Assembly (NCBI GenBank): GCA_035301285.1
Contig: DATGUN010000048.1
Location: 1 to 57,880 of the forward strand
DNA from: DATGUN01 sp035301285
GTDB taxonomy: Bacteria; Bacillota; Bacilli; Bacillales; Amphibacillaceae
Direction: 5' to 3'
DNA length: 57,880 nt
How positions within the stretch are numbered: the first letter of the stretch is position 1; the number at the start of each line of letters is the position of its first letter. The translations under genes were made by a program, and so were the position numbers. Under the pieces are notes generated by a model. The model made no database searches, was not told the origin of the DNA, and saw nothing but the letters and a program-made list of their open reading frames with translations. Positions 15,954-23,977 of this stretch are shown in pieces.

Positions 15954-16205
15954 ATGTCCGTATTAAGCGACTTTGATGGATGGAAGAAGTTTTTGGGTGA
16001 TCGCTTGCAAAACGCTGAGAAAAGTGGCATGGATGAAGAGTCCATGAATAATATTGCCGCGGAACTCGGTGATTATCTAGCGGAGAATGTCGATCCCAAA
16101 AATGAGGAGCAGCGTGTGCTTTCCGATTTATGGAACTCTGCTGACGAACAACAGCAGCACGCACTGGCCGGGGCCATGATCAACATGGTTAAAAACCAAA
16201 AATAA
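15954..16205 (+). CDS. DUF3243 protein (YmfJ-like)
   Basis: An 83-residue helical acidic protein matching DUF3243: VLSDFDGWKKFLGDRL, then LGDYLAENVDPKNEEQRVL and LWNSADEQQQHALAGAMINM. In Bacillus the homolog YmfJ is a small conserved protein of unknown role. The ribosome binding site is CAGGAGGAATG. It is followed by a hairpin that also occurs near hemQ. Confidence 0.88.
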   Translation: MSVLSDFDGWKKFLGDRLQNAEKSGMDEESMNNIAAELGDYLAENVDPKNEEQRVLSDLWNSADEQQQHALAGAMINMVKNQK

Positions 16206-16254
16206 CTAGGACACAGGGACAGGCCCACTGCCCAACAGATTTATTGTCCCGGGA

Positions 16255-16284
16255 AAGGGAAGTTCGCGATGGTGAACTTCCCTT
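16255..16284 (+). terminator. 11-bp stem hairpin after the DUF3243 gene, copy 1 of a repeated hairpin
   Basis: AAGGGAAGTTC (16255-16265) pairs perfectly with GAACTTCCCTT (16274-16284) around the loop GCGATGGT. No T-run follows on the plus strand. A near-identical hairpin including five loop bases is at 20644-20677. A looser GGGACA/TGTCCC pair lies just upstream (16216-16250). Confidence 0.55.
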
Positions 16285-16495
16285 AATGATGTTTCCATGA
16301 TTACGCTGTTAATTCATCAAATGGTTATGATTCTTCTTACAGTAGGCTGTGAGGAGTCAAGAAGATAAGGATGACGGTTTTGAAAATTAAAGTAACGCTT
16401 CATCTTCTGTTATTCTGATGATATATGTTCAATAGTGGGTGAGCAGAGGTTGCCTTATTTAAATCAAGGCCTTTATTTCTGAATCTTTCATCTTG
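16285..16495. other. intergenic region upstream of the DUF2268 lipoprotein gene
   Basis: AT-rich with no open frame of note and no clear sigma-A promoter. It should hold the promoter for the downstream lipoprotein gene. Confidence 0.35.
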
Positions 16496-16517
16496 TTCAA
16501 TCGTATATACGATTGAA
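16496..16517. promoter_or_regulatory. 22-bp perfect palindrome just before the ribosome binding site
   Basis: TTCAATCGTAT followed by its exact reverse complement (16496-16517). It abuts the G-rich ribosome binding site of the DUF2268 lipoprotein gene. It could be a repressor operator at the transcription start, or an mRNA hairpin that hides the ribosome binding site. Confidence 0.65.
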
Positions 16518-16530
16518 GGGGGGGGATATG

Positions 16531-17514
16531 ATGAAAGGTAATATTATTTTTGTCTTAGTAATGATGTTGTTTTTAGCCGGTTGCCAAAATCCATCCTCAG
16601 AAAATGATGATCATACACCATCGAGTGCCAACGAAGCGAACAATGAAAGCTCTGACGATGCTGAAGTGAACAGTGAAGAAAACGTGATAACCATAACTGA
16701 TGAAAATGATCAGGTCTTCCGTGTCATTTCAGCATATAAGTGGGTCAGTCAGTATGTAAAAAAGGCGGAGGAGACGGATAGCGAAAGTGAACGCGCAGAG
16801 TTATGGGAGAACATTGTGATGGATCACATTCAAGATCAATGTTTGAGTGGGGAATATTCACATCTTGTGAGAAATTATGTTTACGCTTCCCCAGAAGACT
16901 TGGAAAGTCTGAAAACGGATGCGGACATATTGGAAGACGCAAACTTTGAAGACGTAGCAATCAAAGCATTAGAAACATCGGCAAAAGAATTTCCCGGTCC
17001 GGAAACAACCGTCTGCCTATTACCACAAGGAAGCGAAATGAACTTTTTAGGAGTAAATTTGGGTGCGGGGCTTATCTCAGTTTTTTACGATACGTCCCAA
17101 AGCGAGGCCTCTTTGCAAAGCACAATAGCGCATGAATATCATCATAGCACCTGGACAGAAAAATATTCGGATAACTACGAATGGGATCTGCTCGGTTCTG
17201 TCATATTTGAAGGGAAAGCGGAATATTTTGCATCCTTGATTTTTGACAATCGTGCTGGAGCCAATTTTATAGGTGCTGAAGAAGAGGAACTGTGGGATAA
17301 GGTAAAAGACTCACTTCATTCGGCCAATTCGTATAAAATCGATAACGTGCTTTACGGGGGAGAAAATGGTTTTCCGTATAATTATGGGTATTTTTTAGGG
17401 TATGAAATGGTTCGTCAATATGTAGAAAATCACCCCGAGACAACCATTGAGGAATGGTCAAAATTATCACCGACAGAACTGTACGAAAAAAGTGGATATG
17501 GGGATTCGTTTTAG
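16531..17514 (+). CDS. DUF2268-like predicted zinc protease, lipoprotein
   Basis: About 327 residues. A lipobox LFLAGC (Cys18) anchors it outside the membrane, followed by an acidic Ser/Asn linker to about residue 55. The catalytic part carries HEYHH (201-205) and a downstream Glu in FEGKAEYF (Glu227). This is the HExxH+E gluzincin-type pattern of DUF2268 proteins. The family also expects LL upstream of the Glu motif, present here (DLLGSVIFEGKAE). ATG 16531 has the G8 run 5 bases before it; ATG 16528 is possible. Substrate unknown. Confidence 0.78.
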   Translation: MKGNIIFVLVMMLFLAGCQNPSSENDDHTPSSANEANNESSDDAEVNSEENVITITDENDQVFRVISAYKWVSQYVKKAEETDSESERAELWENIVMDHIQDQCLSGEYSHLVRNYVYASPEDLESLKTDADILEDANFEDVAIKALETSAKEFPGPETTVCLLPQGSEMNFLGVNLGAGLISVFYDTSQSEASLQSTIAHEYHHSTWTEKYSDNYEWDLLGSVIFEGKAEYFASLIFDNRAGANFIGAEEEELWDKVKDSLHSANSYKIDNVLYGGENGFPYNYGYFLGYEMVRQYVENHPETTIEEWSKLSPTELYEKSGYGDSF

Positions 17515-17684
17515 CAGGGCAAAAATAATACTTACCAAGAATCTTAGAATCCGGCTTGGATGAAAAACACCTTTTTGTGACAGATCCATATACACCGGCT
17601 GATATCGCGCGTTATAGATGACATCGTAAATGATACGAGGTTTTAACTAATGTGACCTTTTTAGCGTAAAGATTTACTGTAAGT

Positions 17685-17727
17685 AATAACAGCACAGCCT
17701 CTTATGTATTGGCTGCGCTGTTATTTT
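17685..17727. terminator. bidirectional terminator between convergent genes
   Basis: AATAACAGC/GCTGTTATT plus CAGCC/GGCTG, separated by one mismatch, form a long stem. A/T runs lie on both sides. Confidence 0.75.
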
Positions 17728-17745
17728 GATGAGCATTAAATCATA

Positions 17746-19149
17746 TCATGCCGTTTTCGGCTGTTTGGTTGATGTTGCAAAGGTTACAACGATCAGGACC
17801 AAAATGGCAAACGGAACGGCGATGACGGCACTGTTGATATCATACGGTTTGGATAGGACAACCTCCCATAGTAATGTAACAGCCACGCCGGATATCATGG
17901 ATGACAGTCCAGCGGATTTGGTGACACGTTTCCATAGTAGAACACCCAATACAGCTGGGGTGAGACCGGCGCCATATACGGTGTATGCGTACATTTGTAC
18001 ATCCAGTATGGTTGGGAAGAAGCGGATCAAAACGTAAGATAACACACCTATGACGAACACGAAAAGCTTTGACATATTCAACAATTGTTTATCGGTTGCG
18101 TCTTTCTTGATATATTTATGAACAATATCGTACGTGACATTCGTTGCCCCGGATAATAAAAACGAGTTTCCGGTTGTGATGATGAACGCTGTCGCCGCAG
18201 CTAATAACAATCCACCGACAACGTTTGGTAATACAAGTGTAGAAGCCATTAATGCCATGCCTGGGTCGATATCATCGAATAGTGTGCTGGCGGCAAACGC
18301 AATCAGGCTAATGGTCGGTGTAACAATAATGAGCCCGATGATCCAGCCGATATTCGCCTTTTTGGAGTTGCTGTCACTTTTGGATGCTGCCAGTCTCTGG
18401 TACATATTCTGATCACTCAACATCAAAAACAGCGGCGGTAACAAATAGCCCAATAACTGAATCGTGGAAAGGGATCCTGTCATTGTCAGATGATCTGCTG
18501 GCACGTTGGAAGTGACTTCGCTCCAACCGCCTGCAACGATAAAAATAGCAGGCAACGCAATCAACAGGCCGACGACCATAATGGCGGCACTGATGGCATC
18601 CGTAGGGGCGACTGAACGCAGACCGCCGATGGTTGCCAGGAAAATGATCAAGGCCGCACCGATAAGAGTTCCCCATTCAACAGAAATGCCTGTTGTGACA
18701 TTCAGGATAAAACCGACGCCCTTCATCTGGTAGGAGACAATTCCGATATATGCCAAAATAATGATCAAAGCAGCCATCAACCGGCCGCCTTCTCCATATT
18801 TCTCTTCCAGTATGGAGGAAACGGTGTATTTTCCCAAGCTTCGAACTTTGGGGGCGAGATAATAAAGTACTATAATCCCGATAAGAGAGGGAATGGTCAG
18901 CAAGACAGCTGGCATCAGGCCGAAACTGTATCCCATGGATGTTTGTCCGCCTGTGATACTGCCGCTTCCAACCCATGTGGCTAGCAATGTTCCCGCAAGC
19001 ACCATTGTTCCGAGACTTTTCCCGGCTAATATATAGTCTTCACTCTTGGATACTTTTTTAGAATAGTAAATCCCTAGGGCGACCATGATGACACCATAGC
19101 CGATAACATACCAAAGCAAAGATAAATCCGATTCAATCGCCAATTCCAT
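17746..19149 (-). CDS. sodium:solute symporter (SSS family)
   Basis: A 467-residue protein with about 13 membrane helices. Family signatures are YILAGKSLG near residue 40, TWVGSGSITGG, and the later region IGGLRSVAPTDAISAAIMVVG, the SSS consensus around helix 5-6. It uses the Na+ gradient to import an organic solute. It lies 66 bases downstream of the M24-type hydrolase gene on the same strand, so the two probably form a two-gene uptake-and-hydrolysis unit. The solute may be an amidino or amide compound or an osmolyte, by analogy with creatinase and ectoine hydrolase pairs; this is inference. Confidence 0.88.
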   Translation of the reverse strand: MELAIESDLSLLWYVIGYGVIMVALGIYYSKKVSKSEDYILAGKSLGTMVLAGTLLATWVGSGSITGGQTSMGYSFGLMPAVLLTIPSLIGIIVLYYLAPKVRSLGKYTVSSILEEKYGEGGRLMAALIIILAYIGIVSYQMKGVGFILNVTTGISVEWGTLIGAALIIFLATIGGLRSVAPTDAISAAIMVVGLLIALPAIFIVAGGWSEVTSNVPADHLTMTGSLSTIQLLGYLLPPLFLMLSDQNMYQRLAASKSDSNSKKANIGWIIGLIIVTPTISLIAFAASTLFDDIDPGMALMASTLVLPNVVGGLLLAAATAFIITTGNSFLLSGATNVTYDIVHKYIKKDATDKQLLNMSKLFVFVIGVLSYVLIRFFPTILDVQMYAYTVYGAGLTPAVLGVLLWKRVTKSAGLSSMISGVAVTLLWEVVLSKPYDINSAVIAVPFAILVLIVVTFATSTKQPKTA

Positions 19150-19215
19150 TCACATCCTTTTGTTGTTTGATCATTGGTGGTTGTAAATAAATCTTTTATA
19201 CACAGATAATGTGTT

Positions 19216-20349
19216 TTAAAAGCATAGATATTTCAATTCTCTTGGGTAATCTGTGATTTGATGGGATCCATCTTCTTTGAGTATGACGGTATCGGAATGA
19301 CGGAATCCGCCGACGCCGGGTACATATAATCCCGGTTCAACACAATAGGCCATCCCTTCTTGCAATATCAGGTCATTATCAAATCGTAATGAAGGTTCCT
19401 CATGGTTGCCGATGCCGATTCCGTGACCGGTTCGGTGCATACTGTACGCGTCAACGTTATATTTTTGGAATACTTTCCTGGCAGCTTCATCGACATGTTT
19501 TGCCTTGATGCCGGGTTTGATGATGTCGAGCGCTTTATTTTGTGCTTCCAGGGCTATTTTGAACAGATCTGCTTGTCGATCGGTCGGTTTGCCGATGAAA
19601 AAGGTTCGTTCACATTCAGCACGGTAACCATTCAGACCGACTTGCCGGCTATGGATGGAAATATCGTTTTCCTTGAATGTCCGGGTGTTTGAGAAAACAT
19701 GTGGCAAGACACTGCGCTCGATACCGGATGGTGTCATGACAAAGAAGTCCAATGTTGAATCCGGATGTGTTCGCGCCACATCCTTAAAAAGCGCTTCGTT
19801 TCCAAACTGATCCACTTCCATTTCCGTTAATCCTGCATGTGCGTTCTCCAGTGAGTGCTTCAATGCCAGACTGACGAGCCGGCCGGATTCTATCATTCGA
19901 TCAAGTTCTTGTTGTTCTTTGATATAACGCATTTTTGTCATTTCGTCATCTAAGTTGACCAATTCAAGTCCGGCGGTTTTCATGATGTTTCCCAACTGGA
20001 CGGAAAGAGATGAAAACTCCACCCCAATCCGTGTGCCTTTTGGATAGGGGGCAATGCATCTTTTGAAAAGGTCAATGTATGACATGTTTTGATCATCGCC
20101 AAGGGGTGTTTCGTGGTATACCAATAGATGATCTGCCGGTGTGGCGGTCTTGGCGTGATTTTCTTCCAATGATGGGACAATCAGACTCATTTTTGTGCTA
20201 TCGATCGCCAATATAATCGGACGTGTATAGGTGATCGCTTTCAAACCGGAAAAATAGAATTGATTTTGAAAATCTACGATGATGGATAGGTCGATATTTT
20301 TTTCACGCATGACTCCTCGTAAGTTTTCTGTTCTTCGTGATGTATCCAT
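19216..20349 (-). CDS. M24-fold (pita-bread) hydrolase with substituted metal ligands, creatinase-like
   Basis: A 377-residue protein: N-terminal creatinase domain (about 1-145, with ENLRGVMREKNIDLSIIVD), then the M24 domain. Of the five usual metal ligands, His309 (TGHGIG) and Glu338 (CVEPGLY) are kept. The first Asp is absent (Ile-His-Ser-Arg at 232-235), the second Asp is Glu245 (AECERTF), and the last Glu is Ser352 (FRHSDTV). Metal-free M24 enzymes such as creatinase lose ligands in this way, so an amidinohydrolase-type role is more likely than Xaa-Pro peptidase. ATG 20349 has AAGGAGAA upstream. It is followed by the symporter gene. Confidence 0.8.
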   Translation of the reverse strand: MDTSRRTENLRGVMREKNIDLSIIVDFQNQFYFSGLKAITYTRPIILAIDSTKMSLIVPSLEENHAKTATPADHLLVYHETPLGDDQNMSYIDLFKRCIAPYPKGTRIGVEFSSLSVQLGNIMKTAGLELVNLDDEMTKMRYIKEQQELDRMIESGRLVSLALKHSLENAHAGLTEMEVDQFGNEALFKDVARTHPDSTLDFFVMTPSGIERSVLPHVFSNTRTFKENDISIHSRQVGLNGYRAECERTFFIGKPTDRQADLFKIALEAQNKALDIIKPGIKAKHVDEAARKVFQKYNVDAYSMHRTGHGIGIGNHEEPSLRFDNDLILQEGMAYCVEPGLYVPGVGGFRHSDTVILKEDGSHQITDYPRELKYLCF

Positions 20350-20640
20350 TATGCATTCTCCTTGTTGTATCAATGGTATTTGTAATCGATTGACTGAACG
20401 TGCTGTGATAATCAGTTGGATTATGGATGTTTGTTTTACAGGGCGGCTCCATTGCCATATAATGATGCTATAAAAAAACGATCTATTCAAAAAACGAGTA
20501 TCATTCTTAATGTGATATATTGTAACATCCCGATCCTTTGTTTTTGAAATATAATCCTCGCGTCCATAAACTTAAGGCGGACGGTAAGTGGAAAGGTGTA
20601 TGCTGCTGTAAGGGATTGTGGCCGATTCATCTCCATGATC
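20350..20640. other. promoter region of the M24/symporter unit
   Basis: An AT-rich region without an open frame that looks coding. It should contain the minus-strand promoter. I checked for a catabolite-repression site and found no good match. Confidence 0.35.
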
Positions 20641-20677
20641 TAAAAAAGGGAAGTTCGCGATGAGGAACTTCCCTTTT
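20641..20677 (-). terminator. hemQ terminator, copy 2 of a repeated hairpin
   Basis: A 13-bp perfect stem, AAAAGGGAAGTTC (20644-20656) with GAACTTCCCTTTT (20665-20677). On the minus strand it is followed by TTTTTT-A, fitting termination after hemQ. Confidence 0.8.
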
Positions 20678-20762
20678 CCAAGTTATGACATAAATAATGA
20701 GCCGTACTGCACCGAAAGCGAGAGCGCAAAATCTGATGTTTTAGGGGGTCTGTTTTTGGCTC

Positions 20763-21512
20763 TTAAATTTCCAGGAATTTTTCGAATGCATCCATGGTCA
20801 GTGTGTTTCCGACGAAGAATGCTCCGAATTCCCCGTAGCGGGATGTGGCAGTATCAAAACGCATCTCGTAGACGACTTTTTTCAACTGTAGGGCATCGTG
20901 GGCAAATAAGGTCACGCCCCATTCCCAATCGTCGAATCCGATGGAACCGGTGATGATCTGTTTGACCTTTCCAGCGTATTTCCGCCCTGTTTTAGAATGT
21001 TCGTATAATAAACGTCCACGGTCTTTCTTTTCCAATGTATACCAGTTATCCTCGCCATCGCGTTTACGGCTCATCGGGTAGAATGAGACATAATCCCATT
21101 TAGGCAGGATGGGTTTCAGACGTTTCTGGGTTTCAGGCAATGTTTCCGGATCTTTTCCATCCTTCCGATCGCGATATTTTGCCAGTTCAACGACGGAGAC
21201 ATGTGAATAAGTCGGGACAAGAAATTCTGCCATCTTGGTTTTATTCAATGCGGTTTCCACTTCCGCCAATTCATCCATGGTCGGTCTGAGCAAAATGAAC
21301 ATTAAATCCGCTTTTTGCCCGACGATTTGATAGACGCCATGAGAACCTTTTTCCTCTTCTTCAATTTTATTCCAAACAGATACCAATTCTGTGAATTCAT
21401 CAATAGCTGATTTTCTTTCTTCAGAGGTAGCCTCTTTCCATCGTTTCCAGTCGATGGTACGCAAGTCATGCAGGGTATACCACCCGTCCATTGTTTCAAC
21501 TGCTTCTACCAT
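20763..21512 (-). CDS. hemQ: HemQ/ChdC coproheme decarboxylase
   Basis: A 249-residue member of the chlorite dismutase-like family that makes heme b from coproheme in Gram-positives. The catalytic Tyr145 is in YVSFYPMSRKR and the proximal His172 is in LLYEHSKTGRKY. The signature QIITGSIGFDDWEWGVTLFA-type block follows. Length and residue numbers match Geobacillus/Bacillus HemQ. ATG 21512 was chosen with GGGAGAT upstream. It is divergent from hemA, so the two ends of the pathway share a 180-base control region. It is peripheral and cytoplasmic. Confidence 0.95.
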   Translation of the reverse strand: MVEAVETMDGWYTLHDLRTIDWKRWKEATSEERKSAIDEFTELVSVWNKIEEEEKGSHGVYQIVGQKADLMFILLRPTMDELAEVETALNKTKMAEFLVPTYSHVSVVELAKYRDRKDGKDPETLPETQKRLKPILPKWDYVSFYPMSRKRDGEDNWYTLEKKDRGRLLYEHSKTGRKYAGKVKQIITGSIGFDDWEWGVTLFAHDALQLKKVVYEMRFDTATSRYGEFGAFFVGNTLTMDAFEKFLEI

Positions 21513-21563
21513 TTTAACTTCATCTCCCTTCACATATTTACAGTCAATGTAACATAAAATGGT

Positions 21564-21575
21564 TGATTATAATCA
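21564..21575. promoter_or_regulatory. PerR/Fur-like palindrome between hemQ and hemA
   Basis: TGATTATAATCA is a 12-bp perfect palindrome containing TTATAAT, the PerR half-site. It also contains TATAAT on the minus strand, a likely -10 for hemQ. In B. subtilis PerR regulates hemA, so a Fur-family site here is plausible but unproven. Confidence 0.4.
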
Positions 21576-21692
21576 TACTTCACAAAAAGTTCATCTGTTG
21601 TTCATATTTATCTGAGCAAAAATATGTTAAACTTGCACCAATCTAATAATAGAAGTTGTAGAATTTATTTTGCAACGAGGGGAAGATACAGA

Positions 21693-23036
21693 ATGCGCAT
21701 TATAAACGTTGGGATCAGTTATCATCACGCCCCAATCGACGTCAGGGAAAAGATGGCCTTCTCCCAGGAAAACGTAACACACGCCATGGGTGCACTCAGT
21801 GAAAATCCATCCATTTTGGAAAATGTGATTTTTTCGACTTGCAATCGAACCGAGGTATATGCCGTTGTCGAAGATAGTGAATACGGTATTCAAACCATTA
21901 AACAATTTTTGAGTGATTGGTTTCAAACGGATTTGGCCGATATTACAGATTACTTCACTGTTTTGGTCGAGAGAGAGGCCATAAGACATCTTTTGAAACT
22001 TGCGACCGGTCTCGACTCGATGGTTATCGGGGAAACGCAGATTCTTGGACAGGTAAAAGATGCTCTTTCACTTGCTCAGGAAACGAAAACAACCGGAAAA
22101 TTATTGAATGAATCATTCAAACGGGTCATTACGTTTGCCAAACGGGCACACAAGGATACCTCAATTGGACGGCAAGCGGTCTCAGTCAGTTATGTGGCGG
22201 TGGAACTGGCTAAAAAAACATTCGATAAAATGGCAAACAAAAACGCGCTCATCGTCGGGGCGGGTGAAATGGGTGAATTGTCCTTGAAAAACCTGCAAGG
22301 AGCCGGTGTGTCCACGGTAACGGTTACGAACCGGACATTTGAACGGGCGGAACAATTGGCTGATAGATTCCAGGCACGGGCGGTTCCTTATGATAAGTTG
22401 TCGCAAGCGATGATTGAAGCGGATATTGTCATTACGTCGACAGGCTCATCTGACGTTATTGTCACACAAGAAATGCTTTCGGGGGTCATGGGAAAAAGGG
22501 ACTCATCCCCGCTATGTTTGATAGATATCGCCGTTCCAAGGGATGTCGACCCACAGGCCGGAAAGCTCGATAACGTATATCTATATGATGTGGATGATTT
22601 GGAGCGGATCGCTCATGAAAACATCGCTGCACGGAAAAGAACAGCTGAATGGATTGAAGGGCAACTCACGACAGAAGTGGAAGCTTTTTATGAGTGGTTG
22701 GGCATGCAGGACGCTGTTCCGGTCATTAAAGCGTTGAATGATAAATCGCATGCCATCCAGCAAAAAACGATGGCAAGCATCAAACGGAAAATACCGGATT
22801 TGACCGAACGCGAAATCGACGTACTGGAAAAACATACGAAAAGCATTGCAAATCAGTTGCTTGAGATTCCCATCGAGCAGGCAAAAACAATGAGCCATTC
22901 TAAAGAAGCATTGACGTTGATGGAGGAAATCTTCGGGCTCGATCCAGAGGAAGAGGCTTGCCGTGAGCAACCATTGGTATCACCGGAACAGTCTGGTGAT
23001 CGCATCATGAGAAATACATCAAAATCGATAGGTTAG
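21693..23036 (+). CDS. hemA: HemA glutamyl-tRNA reductase
   Basis: A 447-residue GluTR, making glutamate-1-semialdehyde from Glu-tRNA with NADPH. The nucleophile Cys50 lies in FSTCNRTEVY, exactly where the family has it. The ATGLDSMVIGETQILGQVK block and the NADPH-binding ALIVGAGEMGELSLKNL follow, then the C-terminal dimerisation helices. ATG 21693 has GAGGGGAAG upstream. It is the first gene of the heme operon. The usual Bacillus second gene hemX (a membrane protein) is absent, and hemC starts 12 bases later. Regulation through the hemQ-hemA spacer is likely. Confidence 0.95.
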   Translation: MRIINVGISYHHAPIDVREKMAFSQENVTHAMGALSENPSILENVIFSTCNRTEVYAVVEDSEYGIQTIKQFLSDWFQTDLADITDYFTVLVEREAIRHLLKLATGLDSMVIGETQILGQVKDALSLAQETKTTGKLLNESFKRVITFAKRAHKDTSIGRQAVSVSYVAVELAKKTFDKMANKNALIVGAGEMGELSLKNLQGAGVSTVTVTNRTFERAEQLADRFQARAVPYDKLSQAMIEADIVITSTGSSDVIVTQEMLSGVMGKRDSSPLCLIDIAVPRDVDPQAGKLDNVYLYDVDDLERIAHENIAARKRTAEWIEGQLTTEVEAFYEWLGMQDAVPVIKALNDKSHAIQQKTMASIKRKIPDLTEREIDVLEKHTKSIANQLLEIPIEQAKTMSHSKEALTLMEEIFGLDPEEEACREQPLVSPEQSGDRIMRNTSKSIG

Positions 23037-23047
23037 GAAGTGAGACG

Positions 23048-23977
23048 GTGCGTGAATTTGTAGTCGGAACACGAAATAGCAAGTTAGCACTTATCCAGAC
23101 AAAAAAAGTAATTGAACGTTTACGTGATGCTGGTGTGACAGCTCCCATCCGGATGGAAGAAATCGTCACGAAAGGGGATAGGCGACTGGACGTGTCGCTC
23201 CCGACGCTTGGTGGAGGTGTTTTTTTACAGGACATTGAATCAAAAATCGCAAACGGGGATATCGATTTTGCGGTGCATAGTTTGAAAGATGCGCCCGCCG
23301 TTCTCCCGGAAGGGCTGCATATGGCATCGATCCCGGAACGAGAAGACATACGGGATGCCTATTTGGCGAATCATCATGTGCCGTTCATGGAATTACCGGA
23401 AGGAGCGGTCATCGGTACGTGCAGTGTGAGAAGGGCAGCACAATTACGCCGGATGCGTCCTGACATTCAAACGAAATCAGTGCGGGGACCCATTGATTCC
23501 AGGATTGCACAAATGCAGAACGGAGATTATGACGCGATTATTTTGGCAGTGTCTGGCATAAAACGTCTCGGGGCGGGTCTGGATGTGATAACAGAGTATT
23601 TATCCGCTGAACAATTTGTCCCCGCCATCGGTCAGGCCGCACTTGCCATTGAAAGTCGCGTCGATGATACCGAAGTGAATGAGCTGCTTCAGAACATCAA
23701 CGATCCGGATAGTGAAACAGCTGTACAGACGGAGCGTTTGTTCATGAATCACTTTTCCGATCCTGATGCTGATTCGATAGCTGGTTATGCGACCGTTCAA
23801 GACGGGCAGGTGACGTTGACAGGTATGATTATCTCGCTAGACGGGACACGACTTATCCGTGAGACAGCATCAGGCCGTGATCCCCGTGCTGTGGCTTCGG
23901 AAGTGTATCACACGCTTTCCAGCCAGGGGGCTGAGACCATCATCCGAGAAACGAAAGAGGAGCTTGGTAAGGAATGA
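23048..23977 (+). CDS. hemC: HemC-like hydroxymethylbilane synthase lacking the cofactor cysteine
   Basis: A 309-residue protein with HemC domains 1-3, GTG start and AGGAAGTGAG upstream. It keeps VGTRNSKLAL, the catalytic Asp81 (HSLKDAPAVLPEGL), RRAAQLRRMRPD and TERLFMNHF. The cofactor-attachment site, normally GGCQVPI, reads DPDADSI, so the dipyrromethane Cys is Asp240. Other changes: GGKGLF is shortened to GGGVF, RGN to RGP and GQGA to GQAA. It overlaps hemD by 4 bases (ATGA). It is either inactive, or uses another cofactor mode, or a second hemC exists elsewhere. Confidence 0.88.
   Translation: MREFVVGTRNSKLALIQTKKVIERLRDAGVTAPIRMEEIVTKGDRRLDVSLPTLGGGVFLQDIESKIANGDIDFAVHSLKDAPAVLPEGLHMASIPEREDIRDAYLANHHVPFMELPEGAVIGTCSVRRAAQLRRMRPDIQTKSVRGPIDSRIAQMQNGDYDAIILAVSGIKRLGAGLDVITEYLSAEQFVPAIGQAALAIESRVDDTEVNELLQNINDPDSETAVQTERLFMNHFSDPDADSIAGYATVQDGQVTLTGMIISLDGTRLIRETASGRDPRAVASEVYHTLSSQGAETIIRETKEELGKE

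Noticed and set aside
17515..17625. Open stretch with YLPRILESG and VTDPYTPADIARY after the DUF2268 gene
   Set aside because: Only about 30 codons, no start and no ribosome binding site. It might be gene debris, but there is not enough sequence to name it.
20370..20420. Catabolite-responsive element before the M24 gene
   Set aside because: The sequence around TCAATCGATTACA is one base short of the cre spacing and lacks the TG at the start.
21538..21692. T-box or riboswitch before hemA
   Set aside because: The spacer is short, AT-rich and lacks the conserved stems or a terminator before the start codon.
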